From assembly GCF_017304635.1 (NCBI RefSeq), contig NZ_JAFKMA010000004.1, forward strand, positions 124,001 through 188,000: a DNA stretch of 64,000 bases. The letters are read 5' to 3'. The stretch's first letter is position 1, and each line of letters opens with the position of its first letter. Below, piece by piece: positions 50,941 to 59,587 of the stretch. Position numbers and translations under genes: made by a program. Under the pieces are notes generated by a model. That model was given only the letters and a program-made list of their open reading frames with translations, was not told where the DNA came from and did not search any database. This DNA comes from Sphingomonas sp. Lineage in GTDB: Bacteria > Pseudomonadota > Alphaproteobacteria > Sphingomonadales > Sphingomonadaceae.

Positions 50941-51177
50941 CTAGTCCTTCTTGCCGATCGAATTCTCGAACAGGCCGCGCCAGAACGCGATCCCGGCATC
51001 TCCCAACGGATTCCAGCTTTTCATCATGTTTTCAATGAGTTCCGGCTTGATCGCCGTGCCGTCCATCGCGCCCAGCATCGCCTGGATATACTTATCGTGG
51101 ATCGGCGTCAGGTCGGGCAAGCCCACCGCGCGGCGCGCCTCTTCGGGGGTGCAATCGACCTCGAGATTGATCTTCAT
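50941..51177 (-). CDS. DUF6489-type small conserved protein
   Basis: 78 residues, no signal peptide. Sequence features: KINLEVDCTPEEARRAVGLPDL, then HDKYIQAMLGAMDG and FWRGLFENSIGKKD. This pattern is a small conserved sphingomonad/alphaproteobacterial family found upstream of mnmE. A role in PHA granules or the envelope has been suggested for similar small proteins, but nothing here proves it. GAAGGTTCGCG precedes the ATG, and the mnmE start follows 23 bp after the stop. Confidence 0.75.
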   Translation of the reverse strand: MKINLEVDCTPEEARRAVGLPDLTPIHDKYIQAMLGAMDGTAIKPELIENMMKSWNPLGDAGIAFWRGLFENSIGKKD

Positions 51178-51276
51178 CCGCGAACCTTCCGCTTGAGCAG
51201 GCCGACTGCGCTGCTACCGTCGCCCTTATGACCACGATGCGGCAGCGTCCGCAACGGGCGAGGACGGAGCGACCGC

Positions 51277-51975
51277 ATGACCGACACGATCCAGATCACG
51301 ACGCTCGCCGGCGACGCGACGTTCGACGCCTACATCGCCGAGCCCAACGGCGGAGGCGCTCGTGCGGCGATCATCGTCATCCAGGAGATTTTCGGGGTCA
51401 ATCCGGGCATCCGCCGCAAGTGCGATCAACTCGCGGCGGCTGGCTATCTGGCGATCGCGCCCGATCTGTTCTGGCGACTGGAGCCCGGCATTGAACTCGA
51501 TCCCGATATCCCGGACCAGATGCAGCAGGCACTCGACTGGATGGGCAAGTTCGACCAGGACCTCGGTATCCGCGATATCGAAGCGACGATCCATGCCGCC
51601 CGTGCGCGCGCCGATGGCGGCAAGGTCGGCGCGGTGGGGTACTGTCTCGGCGGGCGGCTGGCCTACATGACGGCGGCGCGCACCGATATCGACGCCAGCG
51701 TCGGCTATTACGCGGTCGGCATCGACGGTCTGCTCGGCGAAAAGCACGCAATCGCGCATTCGCTGATGCTCCACATCGCCGGCAACGACCATTTCGTCAC
51801 GGCCGACGTCCGCGCCAAGATGCACGCCGGGCTCGACGACCATCCGAAAGTCACGCTGCACGACTATCCGGGCGTCGATCACGGCTTCGCGACCGAGATC
51901 GGCCAGCGCCGGGTCGAGGACGCCGCCCGCCTGGCCGACGAGCGCACGATGGCCTTCTTCGCGGCGAACCTCTGA
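51277..51975 (+). CDS. Dienelactone hydrolase family protein
   Basis: 232 residues, alpha/beta hydrolase. The nucleophile is a Cys in VGAVGYCLGGRLAYM, with the family Glu in IVIQEIFGVNPGIRRKCDQLAAAGY and the Asp/His in HDYPGVDHGFA. These are the four signature residues of dienelactone hydrolase, which opens chlorinated or plain dienelactones in aromatic degradation. Isolated copies like this one often have broader esterase roles. No catechol genes are nearby. It diverges from the DUF6489 gene. Confidence 0.92.
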   Translation: MTDTIQITTLAGDATFDAYIAEPNGGGARAAIIVIQEIFGVNPGIRRKCDQLAAAGYLAIAPDLFWRLEPGIELDPDIPDQMQQALDWMGKFDQDLGIRDIEATIHAARARADGGKVGAVGYCLGGRLAYMTAARTDIDASVGYYAVGIDGLLGEKHAIAHSLMLHIAGNDHFVTADVRAKMHAGLDDHPKVTLHDYPGVDHGFATEIGQRRVEDAARLADERTMAFFAANL

Positions 51976-51979
51976 CGCG

Positions 51980-52621
51980 TCAGGTGACGTTCTGGACCGC
52001 GGGGATCACGCCGACGGCTTGATCGGTCAGGCCGTGATAGATCATGTTGCCGGCAACGTAGCAGAGCACGACCACGCCGATATAGGCGATCCAGCGATAC
52101 CGTTCGATCACGCGGGCCATGAAGTTGGCGGCGACCGCCATCAGCGTGACCGACAGCGCGAGACCGAACAGCAATACCGCTGGGTGATTGCGCGCGGTGC
52201 CGGCGACCGCGAGTACGTTGTCGAGGCTCATCGACAAGTCGGCCGCGGCGATCTGGAGCGCGGCGCGGCCGAACGTCTTGGCCGGCTTGACGGTATCGGC
52301 TGCCTCGGCGTGGCGATGCGACGACCATAGTTCGAGCGCGAGCTTGAACGCGACCCAGGCGAGCAGCAGCCCGCCGGCGAACAACAACCCGACCAATTGG
52401 AGCAACTGCGTCGCGATCAGCGCGAACCCGACCAGGAATACCAGCGCGACGCCGACCCCGATCATCAGCACCCGCTTGCGCTGGTCGGCGGGCAGACCGG
52501 AGGCGAGCGTGCCGAGCACCAGCACGTTGTCGCTCGCCAGCGTCAGGTCGATCAGGATGACCTGGCCGAGCGCGGCGAGACCGCCCGCGGTGAAGACGTC
52601 GGCAAAACTAAAGTCGGCCAT
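51980..52621 (-). CDS. TerC/YjbE family integral membrane protein
   Basis: 213 residues with about seven transmembrane helices. Conserved acidic/Asn motifs are LIDLTLASDNVLVLGTLASGLP in helix 1-2 and AADLSMSLDNVLAVAG in helix 4-5; this Asp-Asn repeat marks the TerC family, implicated in Mn2+ export or metal insertion into exported proteins. A yybP-ykoY-like riboswitch was looked for in the 84-bp gap upstream; none is visible. Convergent with the dienelactone hydrolase gene. Downstream of rho on the same strand but separated by a strong terminator. Confidence 0.88.
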   Translation of the reverse strand: MADFSFADVFTAGGLAALGQVILIDLTLASDNVLVLGTLASGLPADQRKRVLMIGVGVALVFLVGFALIATQLLQLVGLLFAGGLLLAWVAFKLALELWSSHRHAEAADTVKPAKTFGRAALQIAAADLSMSLDNVLAVAGTARNHPAVLLFGLALSVTLMAVAANFMARVIERYRWIAYIGVVVLCYVAGNMIYHGLTDQAVGVIPAVQNVT

Positions 52622-52664
52622 AGGCGAGGCGGTAGCAGGGGGAGAGGATGGGGCAAACGAAAAG

Positions 52665-52701
52665 GCGCGGACGGGATCAGCGACGCTGATCCCGTCCGCG
52701 C
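52665..52701 (-). terminator. Intrinsic terminator of rho
   Basis: A perfect 17-bp stem (52665-52681 with 52685-52701) around a GAC/GTC triloop, followed on the minus strand by CTTTTCGTTTG. It begins 5 bp after the rho stop codon and separates rho from the terC gene. Confidence 0.92.
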
Positions 52702-52705
52702 TCGA

Positions 52706-53962
52706 TCACTGATTCATACTATCGAAGAAGTCCTCGTTGGTCTTCGAGTTCTTCATCTTGTCGAGCAGGAATTCCATCGCATCGACGGTACCCATCTGCA
52801 TCAGGATGCGGCGCAGCACCCACATCTTCGACAGCTTGCCCTGGTCGACCAGCAGCTCTTCCTTGCGGGTGCCCGACTTGCCGACGTCCATCGCCGGGAA
52901 GATGCGCTTGTCGGCGACCTTGCGGTCGAGCACGATTTCGGAGTTGCCGGTGCCCTTGAACTCTTCGAAGATCACTTCGTCCATGCGGCTGCCGGTATCG
53001 ATCAGCGCGGTGGCGATGATCGACAGCGAGCCGCCTTCCTCGATATTACGCGCGGCGCCGAAGAAACGCTTCGGCCGCTGCAACGCATTGGCGTCGACAC
53101 CGCCGGTCAACACCTTGCCCGACGACGGCACGACGGTGTTGTAGGCGCGGCCGAGGCGCGTAATCGAGTCGAGCAGGATCACCACGTCCTTCTTGTGCTC
53201 GACCAGGCGCTTCGCTTTTTCGATCACCATCTCGGCGACCTGGACGTGACGCGTCGCCGGTTCGTCGAAGGTCGAGGAGACGACCTCGCCCTTGACCGAA
53301 CGCTGCATGTCGGTGACTTCTTCCGGGCGCTCGTCGATCAGCAGAACGATCAGGAAGACTTCGGGATGGTTGTCGGTGATCGCCTTGGCGATGTTCTGCA
53401 ACATCACCGTCTTGCCGACGCGCGGCGGGGCGACGATCAGCGTGCGCTGGCCCTTGCCCTGCGGGCTGACGATGTCGATGACGCGCGCGCTCTTGTCCTT
53501 CTGGGTCGGATCGAGCTGGTCGAGCGTCAGCTTCTGCTCGGGATAGAGCGGCGTCAAATTGTCGAAATTAACGCGATGGCGGACGACATCGGGATCGTCG
53601 AAATTGACGCTGGTGAGCCGTGTCAGCGCGAAATAGCGCTCGCCGTCCTTCGGCGCGCGGATCTCGCCCTCGACCGTGTCGCCGGTGCGCAGGCCGAACT
53701 TCCGGACCTGGTTGGGCGAGATGTAGATGTCGTCGGGGCCGGCGAGGTAATTGGCCTGGGCACTCCGCAGGAAACCGAAGCCGTCGGGCAGCACTTCGAT
53801 CGTACCTTCGCCCATGATCTGGTCGCCCTGTTCCGCCTGCTCCTTCAGGATGGCGAACAACAGGTCCTGCTTGCGCAGGGTCGACGCGCCTTCGACGCCG
53901 AGCTCCTCCGCCATCGCGACCAGGTCGGCGGGGGCTTTCTTCTTGAGGTCCTTGAGATGCAT
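52706..53962 (-). CDS. rho: Transcription termination factor Rho
   Basis: 418 residues. An RNA-binding OSB/cold-shock domain ([40 protein letters not shown]), Walker [20 protein letters not shown], Walker [17 protein letters not shown], and the Q-loop/R-loop region ([21 protein letters not shown]). Normal length with no inserted N-terminal domain. Rho is a hexameric RNA translocase that ends untranslated transcripts and regulates its own leader. The long leader upstream contains an R2 repeat. Confidence 0.98.
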   Translation of the reverse strand: MHLKDLKKKAPADLVAMAEELGVEGASTLRKQDLLFAILKEQAEQGDQIMGEGTIEVLPDGFGFLRSAQANYLAGPDDIYISPNQVRKFGLRTGDTVEGEIRAPKDGERYFALTRLTSVNFDDPDVVRHRVNFDNLTPLYPEQKLTLDQLDPTQKDKSARVIDIVSPQGKGQRTLIVAPPRVGKTVMLQNIAKAITDNHPEVFLIVLLIDERPEEVTDMQRSVKGEVVSSTFDEPATRHVQVAEMVIEKAKRLVEHKKDVVILLDSITRLGRAYNTVVPSSGKVLTGGVDANALQRPKRFFGAARNIEEGGSLSIIATALIDTGSRMDEVIFEEFKGTGNSEIVLDRKVADKRIFPAMDVGKSGTRKEELLVDQGKLSKMWVLRRILMQMGTVDAMEFLLDKMKNSKTNEDFFDSMNQ

Positions 53963-54077
53963 TTCGGGTGTATTCCGGGAAAAGGTGGGGGAGGTTTTCG
54001 AGCGTCTGTCTGCGAAGGGACCGCGACGATGCTGGAGAGGAGGGAAGGCGCCGCGGACGCGACTGCCTTGCCGATGC

Positions 54078-54105
54078 GATTTATGGATGCGGATGATTCA
54101 AGTCA
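54078..54105 (-). promoter_or_regulatory. Candidate rho promoter
   Basis: On the minus strand TTGACT (54105-54100), a 16-bp spacer and ATAAAT (54083-54078). Predicted start about 54070, giving a leader of about 105-110 nt before the rho ATG. The 53963-54266 gap otherwise holds only this leader and R2 copy 4. Confidence 0.5.
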
Positions 54106-54122
54106 AGGCGATCCATCGCGGT

Positions 54123-54259
54123 CAAACTTGACAAACTTGACGGGGGTACGACCCGCCGCGCCGCCTGGTCCGGCGTTCGCCGGGCCGGTCATCCAGGGAT
54201 GGTGATATCGCCATGTCAAAGAGCGTCGGTCACAGGCTGACGACGCAAATCCGACATTG
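54123..54259 (-). repeat. Composite repeat R2, copy 4
   Basis: Same blocks as copy 1 in reverse: CAAACTTGACAAACTTGACG at the left, ATGTCAAAGAGC and CAGGCTGACGACG in the middle, and CAAATCCGACATTGC at the right. It lies between the hemJ stop and the rho promoter. Confidence 0.8.
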
Positions 54260-54266
54260 CAAGCGA

Positions 54267-54704
54267 TCAGAACGGTTTGACGACCACCAGGATCACGATC
54301 AGCGCGACGAACAAGGCGGGTAGCTCGTTGACCATCCGCAGTTGCTTGGAGGTCAGCGTCGCCGTCCCCGCCGCCAGTTTCCTCGCATAGCCGACCATCC
54401 AGCCGTGATAGCCCGTCAGCAGCAGCACCAGCAGCAACTTGGCGTGCAGCCAGCCCTCCTGCCAATGCTGGCCCACCGTCGCGATCGCGAGGCCGAACAC
54501 CCACACCAATACCAGCGACGGCGTCAGGATGATCCGGCGCAGCTTGCCCTCGCGCTCGACCCACTTCGCCGCCTCGGGCGTGCCCAGCGCCTCCTGATGA
54601 TGGACGAGGTAGCGCGGCAGGATGAACAGTCCCGCCATCCAGAAGATCACGAAGATGACGTGCGCCGCCTTCAGCCACAGATAGATCGACGCGAGGAATT
54701 CCAT
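54267..54704 (-). CDS. hemJ: Protoporphyrinogen oxidase HemJ
   Basis: 145 residues with four transmembrane helices. HemJ (UPF0093) signature: YLWLKAAHVIFVIFWMAGLFILPRYLVHH, with the conserved His and Arg, and GWLHAKLLLVLLLTGYHGWM. It oxidises protoporphyrinogen IX in the membrane. The start codon overlaps the hemE stop (GTGATGG), so hemE-hemJ are coupled. Gene order rho-hemJ-hemE is typical of alphaproteobacterial origin regions. Confidence 0.93.
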   Translation of the reverse strand: MEFLASIYLWLKAAHVIFVIFWMAGLFILPRYLVHHQEALGTPEAAKWVEREGKLRRIILTPSLVLVWVFGLAIATVGQHWQEGWLHAKLLLVLLLTGYHGWMVGYARKLAAGTATLTSKQLRMVNELPALFVALIVILVVVKPF

Positions 54705-55747
54705 CACCGCCCTCGTATCATGGAAATCAGCGCCTCGACATGGGCGATCGGCGTGTCGGGCAGGATGCCGTGGCCGAGGTTGAAGACATGCGGGCGACCG
54801 GCGAAGGCGGCGAGGATGCGGTCGACCGCGCCGCGCATCGCTGCGCCGCCGGTAATCAACGCCAGCGGATCGAGGTTGCCCTGGACCGGCATGCCGACGG
54901 GCAGCGCGTCGTTCGCCCAGGCCGGATCGATCGTCTCGTCGACGCCGACCGCAGTGATACCGGTTTCGCGCGCATAGCCGGCGAGCTTGGCCCCTGCACC
55001 CTTGGGAAAGCCGATCACCGGCGTGTCGAGGTGCCGTTCGCGCAACGCCGCGACGATCCGGGCGGTGGGGGCTATCACCCAGCGCTCGAACTCGGCCGGC
55101 GCCAGACTGCCCGACCAGCTATCGAACAATTGCACAGCTTCGACCCCGGCTGCGATCTGGCCCGAGAGGTAATCGACCGTCATCGCCTCGATTGCCGTGA
55201 CGATCGCCTGGAAGGCGGCAGGATCGCGATAGGCCATGCGCCGGGTCGCGCCCTGGTCGCGGCTACCTTGGCCAGCGACCATGTAGGTGGCGACGGTCCA
55301 CGGGCTGCCGGCGAACCCCAGCATCGTCGTTGCAGGCGGCAAGTCCGCGACCACGCGCCGCACGGTGTCGTACACCGGATCGAGCCGCTCCGGCGCCGGT
55401 TGCAGCGCCGCCAGCGCGGCATCGACCAGCGGCGGGGCGAGACGCGGACCTTCGCCGGTTTCGAACCACAGATGCTGGCCGAGCGCCCAGGGCACCATCA
55501 GGATGTCGGAGAACAGGATCGCCCCGTCGAACCCGAACCGCCGGATCGGCTGGAGCGTGACCTCCGCCGCCGTTCCGCTGTCGGTCGCCAGATCGAGGAA
55601 GCCGCCCTTCGCCGCGCGCAGCTCACGATACTCGGGCAGGTAGCGCCCCGCCTGCCGCATCAGCCACATCGGCGGCACGGCGCGACGCTCGCCACGGAGC
55701 GTCGCGAGGAGGGGTTTTTCCACCGGTTCGTCGATCCCAAGAGTCAT
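54704..55747 (-). CDS. hemE: Uroporphyrinogen decarboxylase
   Basis: 347 residues. Decarboxylates uroporphyrinogen III to coproporphyrinogen. Motifs: PPMWLMRQAGRYLPEYRELR, FSDILMVPWALG, GFAGSPWTVATYMV, and GVDETIDPAWA with VFNLGHGILPDTP. The start at MTLGIDEPVEKP was chosen; an in-frame extension of 63 codons runs into the origin region and is unlike the family. Its 5' end borders oriC. Confidence 0.97.
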   Translation of the reverse strand: MTLGIDEPVEKPLLATLRGERRAVPPMWLMRQAGRYLPEYRELRAAKGGFLDLATDSGTAAEVTLQPIRRFGFDGAILFSDILMVPWALGQHLWFETGEGPRLAPPLVDAALAALQPAPERLDPVYDTVRRVVADLPPATTMLGFAGSPWTVATYMVAGQGSRDQGATRRMAYRDPAAFQAIVTAIEAMTVDYLSGQIAAGVEAVQLFDSWSGSLAPAEFERWVIAPTARIVAALRERHLDTPVIGFPKGAGAKLAGYARETGITAVGVDETIDPAWANDALPVGMPVQGNLDPLALITGGAAMRGAVDRILAAFAGRPHVFNLGHGILPDTPIAHVEALISMIRGR

Positions 55748-56033
55748 AGAAGAATATAGAAGAAGGTTGTTGTAGTGGTTGGCACGTGGATGCCGGGGCT
55801 TATGCGCCCGTCCCGCAAATGCCAACAGCTTGACGTGGCCGGGGCCGTGGATTCCCGACGATTCCGGTATCGCCATTCTCGCTTTCCACAGGCTGTGCGG
55901 GGAATCGAGGGGTGTTGGCGGCGCTGTGGACGACACGCACGTTTATCCACGGCCGCGTGTCGCTTGGCCGGGCTCGCGAGTTGCGCTAGCGGTTTTGCCG
56001 ATGTTGCCCACAGGCTTTCCGGATCGCTGAAAA
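55748..56033. other. Predicted chromosomal replication origin (oriC)
   Basis: Non-coding region between hemE and ppsR, the same flanks as the Caulobacter and Rickettsia origins (hemE and the RP001 homologue). Four DnaA-box-like 9-mers cluster in its ppsR-proximal half: CTTTCCACA (55882-55890), TGTGGACGA in reverse (55925-55933), TTATCCACG (55943-55951, 8 of 9 to TTATCCACA) and TTGCCCACA (56004-56012). The hemE end has a purine/AT-rich tract (about 55741-55782, partly within hemE) that could be the unwinding element. Four GANTC methylation sites (55741, 55850, 55860, 55902) lie in or at the edge of the region. Confidence 0.78.
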
Positions 56034-56846
56034 ATGCGGCTTCATCTGCATCTCCTTTCGGATTCCACCGGCGAGACGCTGGAGAACATCGCCAAGGCGG
56101 CGCTCGCGCAATATGACGATGTCGAGACGATCCGCCATTTCTGGCCGATGGTGCGGAGCGAACCGCATCTCGAGCGGATCCTGCAGGAGATCGCGCACAA
56201 TCCCGGGCTGGTGCTGTTCACGCTCGTCTCGACCGAGATGCGCGATGCGCTGGAGGCACGGTGCCGTGCGCTCGGTTTGCCCGCGGTGGCGCCGCTCGAT
56301 CCGGTCAACGACGCGCTGTCGGGGTTGCTCGGCCAGCAGGCGAAGGCGCGGCCCGGCCGCCAGCATATGCTCGACGCCGCCTATTTTGCCCGGGTCGATG
56401 CGATCCAGTTCACCATCGCGCACGACGACGGGGTCAATTGGGAGAATTGGGAGGAGGCGGACATCGTCCTGGCGGGCGTGTCGCGCACCTCGAAGACGCC
56501 GACCTCGATCTATCTCGCCAATCGCGGGTACAAGACCGCCAACATCCCGATCGTCCCCGAAAGCCCGCCGCCGCAGAAGCTGTTCGAGCTCAAGCATCCG
56601 CTGGTGGTCGGCCTCACGACCAGCGCCGACCGGCTGATCCAGGTGCGCCGCAACCGCCTGCTGTCGCTCAACCAGTCGGCGGAGACCGCCTATGTCGAGC
56701 AGGATGCGGTCGCGCGTGAGGTCGCCTATGCCCGCCGGATGTTCGCCGACAATGACTGGCCGGTGATCGACGTGACGCGGCGGTCGATCGAGGAGACGGC
56801 GGCGGCGATCGTCGCGCTCATCAGCGAACAGGCGAGCGACGAATGA
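56034..56846 (+). CDS. ppsR: Pyruvate phosphate dikinase/PEP synthase regulatory protein (DUF299)
   Basis: 270 residues. N-terminal LHLLSDSTGETLENIAKAALAQ and the P-loop-like GVSRTSKTPTSIYLANRGYKTANIP identify the bifunctional kinase/pyrophosphorylase that switches PPDK or PEP synthase off and on. This is the RP001-type gene that flanks the origin in alphaproteobacteria. The ribosome site is weak; the ATG at 56034 is the natural family start. The stop overlaps maf by 4 bp. Confidence 0.93.
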   Translation: MRLHLHLLSDSTGETLENIAKAALAQYDDVETIRHFWPMVRSEPHLERILQEIAHNPGLVLFTLVSTEMRDALEARCRALGLPAVAPLDPVNDALSGLLGQQAKARPGRQHMLDAAYFARVDAIQFTIAHDDGVNWENWEEADIVLAGVSRTSKTPTSIYLANRGYKTANIPIVPESPPPQKLFELKHPLVVGLTTSADRLIQVRRNRLLSLNQSAETAYVEQDAVAREVAYARRMFADNDWPVIDVTRRSIEETAAAIVALISEQASDE

Positions 56847-57433
56847 CGCTGGTCCTGGCCTCGCAAAGCGCGTCGCGGCGGGCGATGCTCGACGCCGCGG
56901 GAGTCGCGTACGTCGCGGAACCGGCGCATGTCGACGAGGATGGCGTCAAGGCGGCGATGGCCGGCCAGCCGGCGCGCGACGTCGCCGACGCGCTCGCCGA
57001 GCTGAAGGCGTTGAAGGTGTCGCAGGCGCATCCGACCGCGCTGGTGCTGGGCAGCGATTCGATCGTCGCGCTGGCGGACGGGACGTTGCTCGACAAGCCG
57101 GTCAGTCGGGAGGAGGCGACCGCGCATCTGCGCGCGATGTCGAGCGGAACGCACGATCTGTGGAGCGCGGCGGTGATCGTCGAGGGTGGGCACCCCGTAT
57201 GGCGGCACGTCGAGCGCGCGCGGTTGCACGTTCGGCCATTGTCGGATGATTTCATCGCCGCCTATCTCGATGCCGAATGGCCGGCGATCGCGGGGTGTGT
57301 CGGCTGTTTCCGGATCGAGGGGATCGGCGTGCAACTGTTCTCGCGGCTCGACGGGAGCCAGTTCACCATCCTCGGCATGCCGCTGCTGCCGGTGCTCGAC
57401 TATCTGCGCGTGCGCGGAGAGATGATGGCATGA
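56843..57433 (+). CDS. Maf-like nucleoside triphosphate pyrophosphatase
   Basis: 196 residues. Begins LVLASQSASRRAMLDAAGV, with the conserved SxSxxRRxxL, then VLGSDSIVAL and GFRIEG-type CFRIEGIGVQLFSRLDG. Maf proteins hydrolyse dTTP/UTP or modified nucleotides, removing non-canonical NTPs. Second gene of ppsR-maf-aroE-coaE-dnaQ; overlaps both neighbours by 4 bp. Confidence 0.93.
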   Translation: MTLVLASQSASRRAMLDAAGVAYVAEPAHVDEDGVKAAMAGQPARDVADALAELKALKVSQAHPTALVLGSDSIVALADGTLLDKPVSREEATAHLRAMSSGTHDLWSAAVIVEGGHPVWRHVERARLHVRPLSDDFIAAYLDAEWPAIAGCVGCFRIEGIGVQLFSRLDGSQFTILGMPLLPVLDYLRVRGEMMA

Positions 57434-58239
57434 CGCGTCCCTATGCCGAGGTGATCGGCGATCCGATCGCGCATTCGAAATCGCCGGCGATCCACAATTT
57501 CTGGCTGGATGCGCTCGGCATCGACGCGGAATATCGCAAGACCCAGGTGAGCACCGAGGGCCTGGGCGACTATTTCGCCGCTCGTGGCGCGGATCCCGCC
57601 TGGCGCGGGTGCAACATCACGATCCCGCACAAGGAGAGCGCACTCGCCTTCGTCGAGGATCGCGGCGACGTGCGCAGTTCGATCGGCGCGATCAACACCG
57701 TCTTTCGCGATGGCGATGCGACGATCGGGACCAACACCGACGCCGCCGGCTTCTACGCGCCGATCGCCGATCTCGATCTGGACGGGCAGCCGGTCGTGGT
57801 GGTCGGCGCGGGCGGGGCGGCGCGTGCCGTGCTGTTCGCGCTGTCGCGGGTGGGGGCGGGGCGCGTGACCCTGCTCAATCGCAGCCCGCTCAAAGGCGCG
57901 GCGTTGCTCGCGAAGTTCGGTCTCAGGGGCGATGCCCTGCCGCTCGACGCCGCGCTCCCGCCGGCCGCGCTGTTGGTCAATACCAGTCCGCTCGGGATGG
58001 CGGGGCAGCCGCCGCTCGACCTCGATCTGTCGGCCTTGCCCGACGACGCGGTGGTCTACGACATCGTCTACGCGCCGCTGGAGACCGGATTGCTGAAGGC
58101 GGCGCGCGCGCGCGATCTGGCGACGGTCGACGGGCTGGAGATGCTGATCGGCCAGGCGGCGGCGGCGTTCGAACTGTTCTTCGACGCCGCACCCCCGCGC
58201 GAGCGCGACGACGCGTTGCGCGCGCTGCTCACGGCATGA
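57430..58239 (+). CDS. aroE: Shikimate dehydrogenase
   Basis: 269 residues. Reduces 3-dehydroshikimate with NADPH in aromatic amino-acid synthesis. Motifs: IGDPIAHSKSPAIHN at the N-terminus, NITIPHKESAL with the catalytic Lys, GTNTDAAGF, and the nucleotide loop VVVGAGGAARAVL. The start ATG overlaps the maf stop. A longer in-frame version reaching back into maf was rejected. Confidence 0.96.
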   Translation: MTRPYAEVIGDPIAHSKSPAIHNFWLDALGIDAEYRKTQVSTEGLGDYFAARGADPAWRGCNITIPHKESALAFVEDRGDVRSSIGAINTVFRDGDATIGTNTDAAGFYAPIADLDLDGQPVVVVGAGGAARAVLFALSRVGAGRVTLLNRSPLKGAALLAKFGLRGDALPLDAALPPAALLVNTSPLGMAGQPPLDLDLSALPDDAVVYDIVYAPLETGLLKAARARDLATVDGLEMLIGQAAAAFELFFDAAPPRERDDALRALLTA

Positions 58240-58829
58240 GGACGATCGGCCTGACCGGCTCGATCGGGATGGGCAAGTCGACCGTCGCCGCGATGTTCGC
58301 CGACGAGGGCGTGCCCGTGTTCGACGCCGATGCCGCGGTGCGAGCGCTGCAAGGGCCGGGCGGGCGGTTGTTGCCGGCGATCGAGGCGGCGTTTCCGGGG
58401 ACGACCGGGCCGGCGGGGGTCGATCGCGCGACGCTGGGTGCGCAGGTGTTCGGCGATCCGGCGGCGCTCAAGCGGCTCGAGGCGATCGTCCATCCCGCGG
58501 TGGGCGAAGAGCGCGCCGCCTTCCTCGCGCGCCATGCCGATACCGACATGGTCGTGTTCGACGTGCCACTGCTGTTCGAGACCGGGGGCGACCGCAACGT
58601 CGATACGACCGTCGTCGTGTCCGCCGACGCCGCGACGCAGGCGGCGCGCGTGCTCGCTCGCCCCGGCATGACTCGCGAACGCCTCGCCGACATCCTCGCG
58701 CGCCAGATGCCCGATGCCGACAAGCGGGCGCGGGCCGATTATGTCGTCCCGACCGACATTCCCCTGGAGCAAACCCGCGCCGCCGTGCGTAGGGTGATTG
58801 CTTGCGTCCGCGCGAGCCAAGACCGATAA
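58236..58829 (+). CDS. coaE: Dephospho-CoA kinase
   Basis: 197 residues. Last step of CoA synthesis. The P-loop GLTGSIGMGKSTVAAMFAD begins at residue 5, followed by VFDADAAVRAL, LEAIVHPAV and FDVPLLFETG. Overlaps aroE by 4 bp. Normal length, with no fused domain. Confidence 0.96.
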   Translation: MRTIGLTGSIGMGKSTVAAMFADEGVPVFDADAAVRALQGPGGRLLPAIEAAFPGTTGPAGVDRATLGAQVFGDPAALKRLEAIVHPAVGEERAAFLARHADTDMVVFDVPLLFETGGDRNVDTTVVVSADAATQAARVLARPGMTRERLADILARQMPDADKRARADYVVPTDIPLEQTRAAVRRVIACVRASQDR

Positions 58830-58838
58830 TAGGACCCG

Positions 58839-59531
58839 ATGCGCGAGATCATCTTCGATACCGAAACCACCGGCCTGTCCTTTTCGAACGGGGACCGCCT
58901 GGTCGAGATCGGCTGCGTCGAGATGGTCAATCGAGTCGAGACCGGGCGCACCTATCACGCCTATTTCCATCCCGAGCGGTCGATGCCGGCGGAGGCGCAG
59001 CGCATCCACGGCCTGTCGGACGCGTTCCTGTCGGACAAGCCCAAATTCCACGAGAAGGTCGAGGAGCTGCTCGCCTTCATCGGCGACGCCAAGCTGGTGG
59101 CGCACAATGCGACGTTCGACTTCGGCTTCCTGAACGGCGAGCTCAACCGGCTGGGGCGGGAGATCATCTCGCTCGAGCGGATGATCGATACGGTGGCGAT
59201 GGCGCGCCAGCGGCATCCGGGGGCCAAGCATTCGCTCGACGCCCTGTGCGGCCGCTACGGGATCGATCGCAGCCACCGCGTGCTGCACGGCGCGTTGCTC
59301 GACGCGCAACTGCTGTGCCAGGTCTATGTCGAACTGACCGGCGGGCGCCAGATCGGGCTGACCCTGGTGAGCGACGACGTCGAGGTCGCCGCATCGGTCG
59401 AGATCGTTCGCCATGCGGCGCCAGCTCGCCCGATGCGCGTCTTCGCCGTTCCCGAAGCCGAACTCGCGCGCCACGCCGCGTTCGTCGCGAAACTCAAGAA
59501 CCCGTTATGGGGGGCCGACGCGTCCGGTTGA
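58839..59531 (+). CDS. dnaQ: DNA polymerase III epsilon subunit (proofreading exonuclease)
   Basis: 230 residues. DEDDh exonuclease motifs: I, IIFDTETTGLSF; II, LVAHNATFDFGFLN; III, HRVLHGALLDAQLLCQVY. Ends with a short C-terminal tail that should bind the polymerase alpha subunit. Last gene of the origin-proximal ppsR-dnaQ run. Confidence 0.95.
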   Translation: MREIIFDTETTGLSFSNGDRLVEIGCVEMVNRVETGRTYHAYFHPERSMPAEAQRIHGLSDAFLSDKPKFHEKVEELLAFIGDAKLVAHNATFDFGFLNGELNRLGREIISLERMIDTVAMARQRHPGAKHSLDALCGRYGIDRSHRVLHGALLDAQLLCQVYVELTGGRQIGLTLVSDDVEVAASVEIVRHAAPARPMRVFAVPEAELARHAAFVAKLKNPLWGADASG

Positions 59532-59587
59532 CGCGTGTCCCGGGGCGAGCGTAGCAGCGCCACCCCGATCAAAGTTGGAGAAGAATG

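Noticed and set aside
52622-52664. A manganese (yybP-ykoY) riboswitch upstream of the TerC gene
   Set aside because: The gap is too short and no paired P1/P3 helices or conserved loop sequences are visible.
55783-55790. A third parS site around CACGTGG
   Set aside because: Only the central CACGTG matches; flanks TTGG and GATG do not fit TGTTNCACGTGNAACA.
55748-55936. 63-codon N-terminal extension of hemE
   Set aside because: It is unlike the family and crosses the origin region; the ATG at 55747 gives the normal N-terminus.
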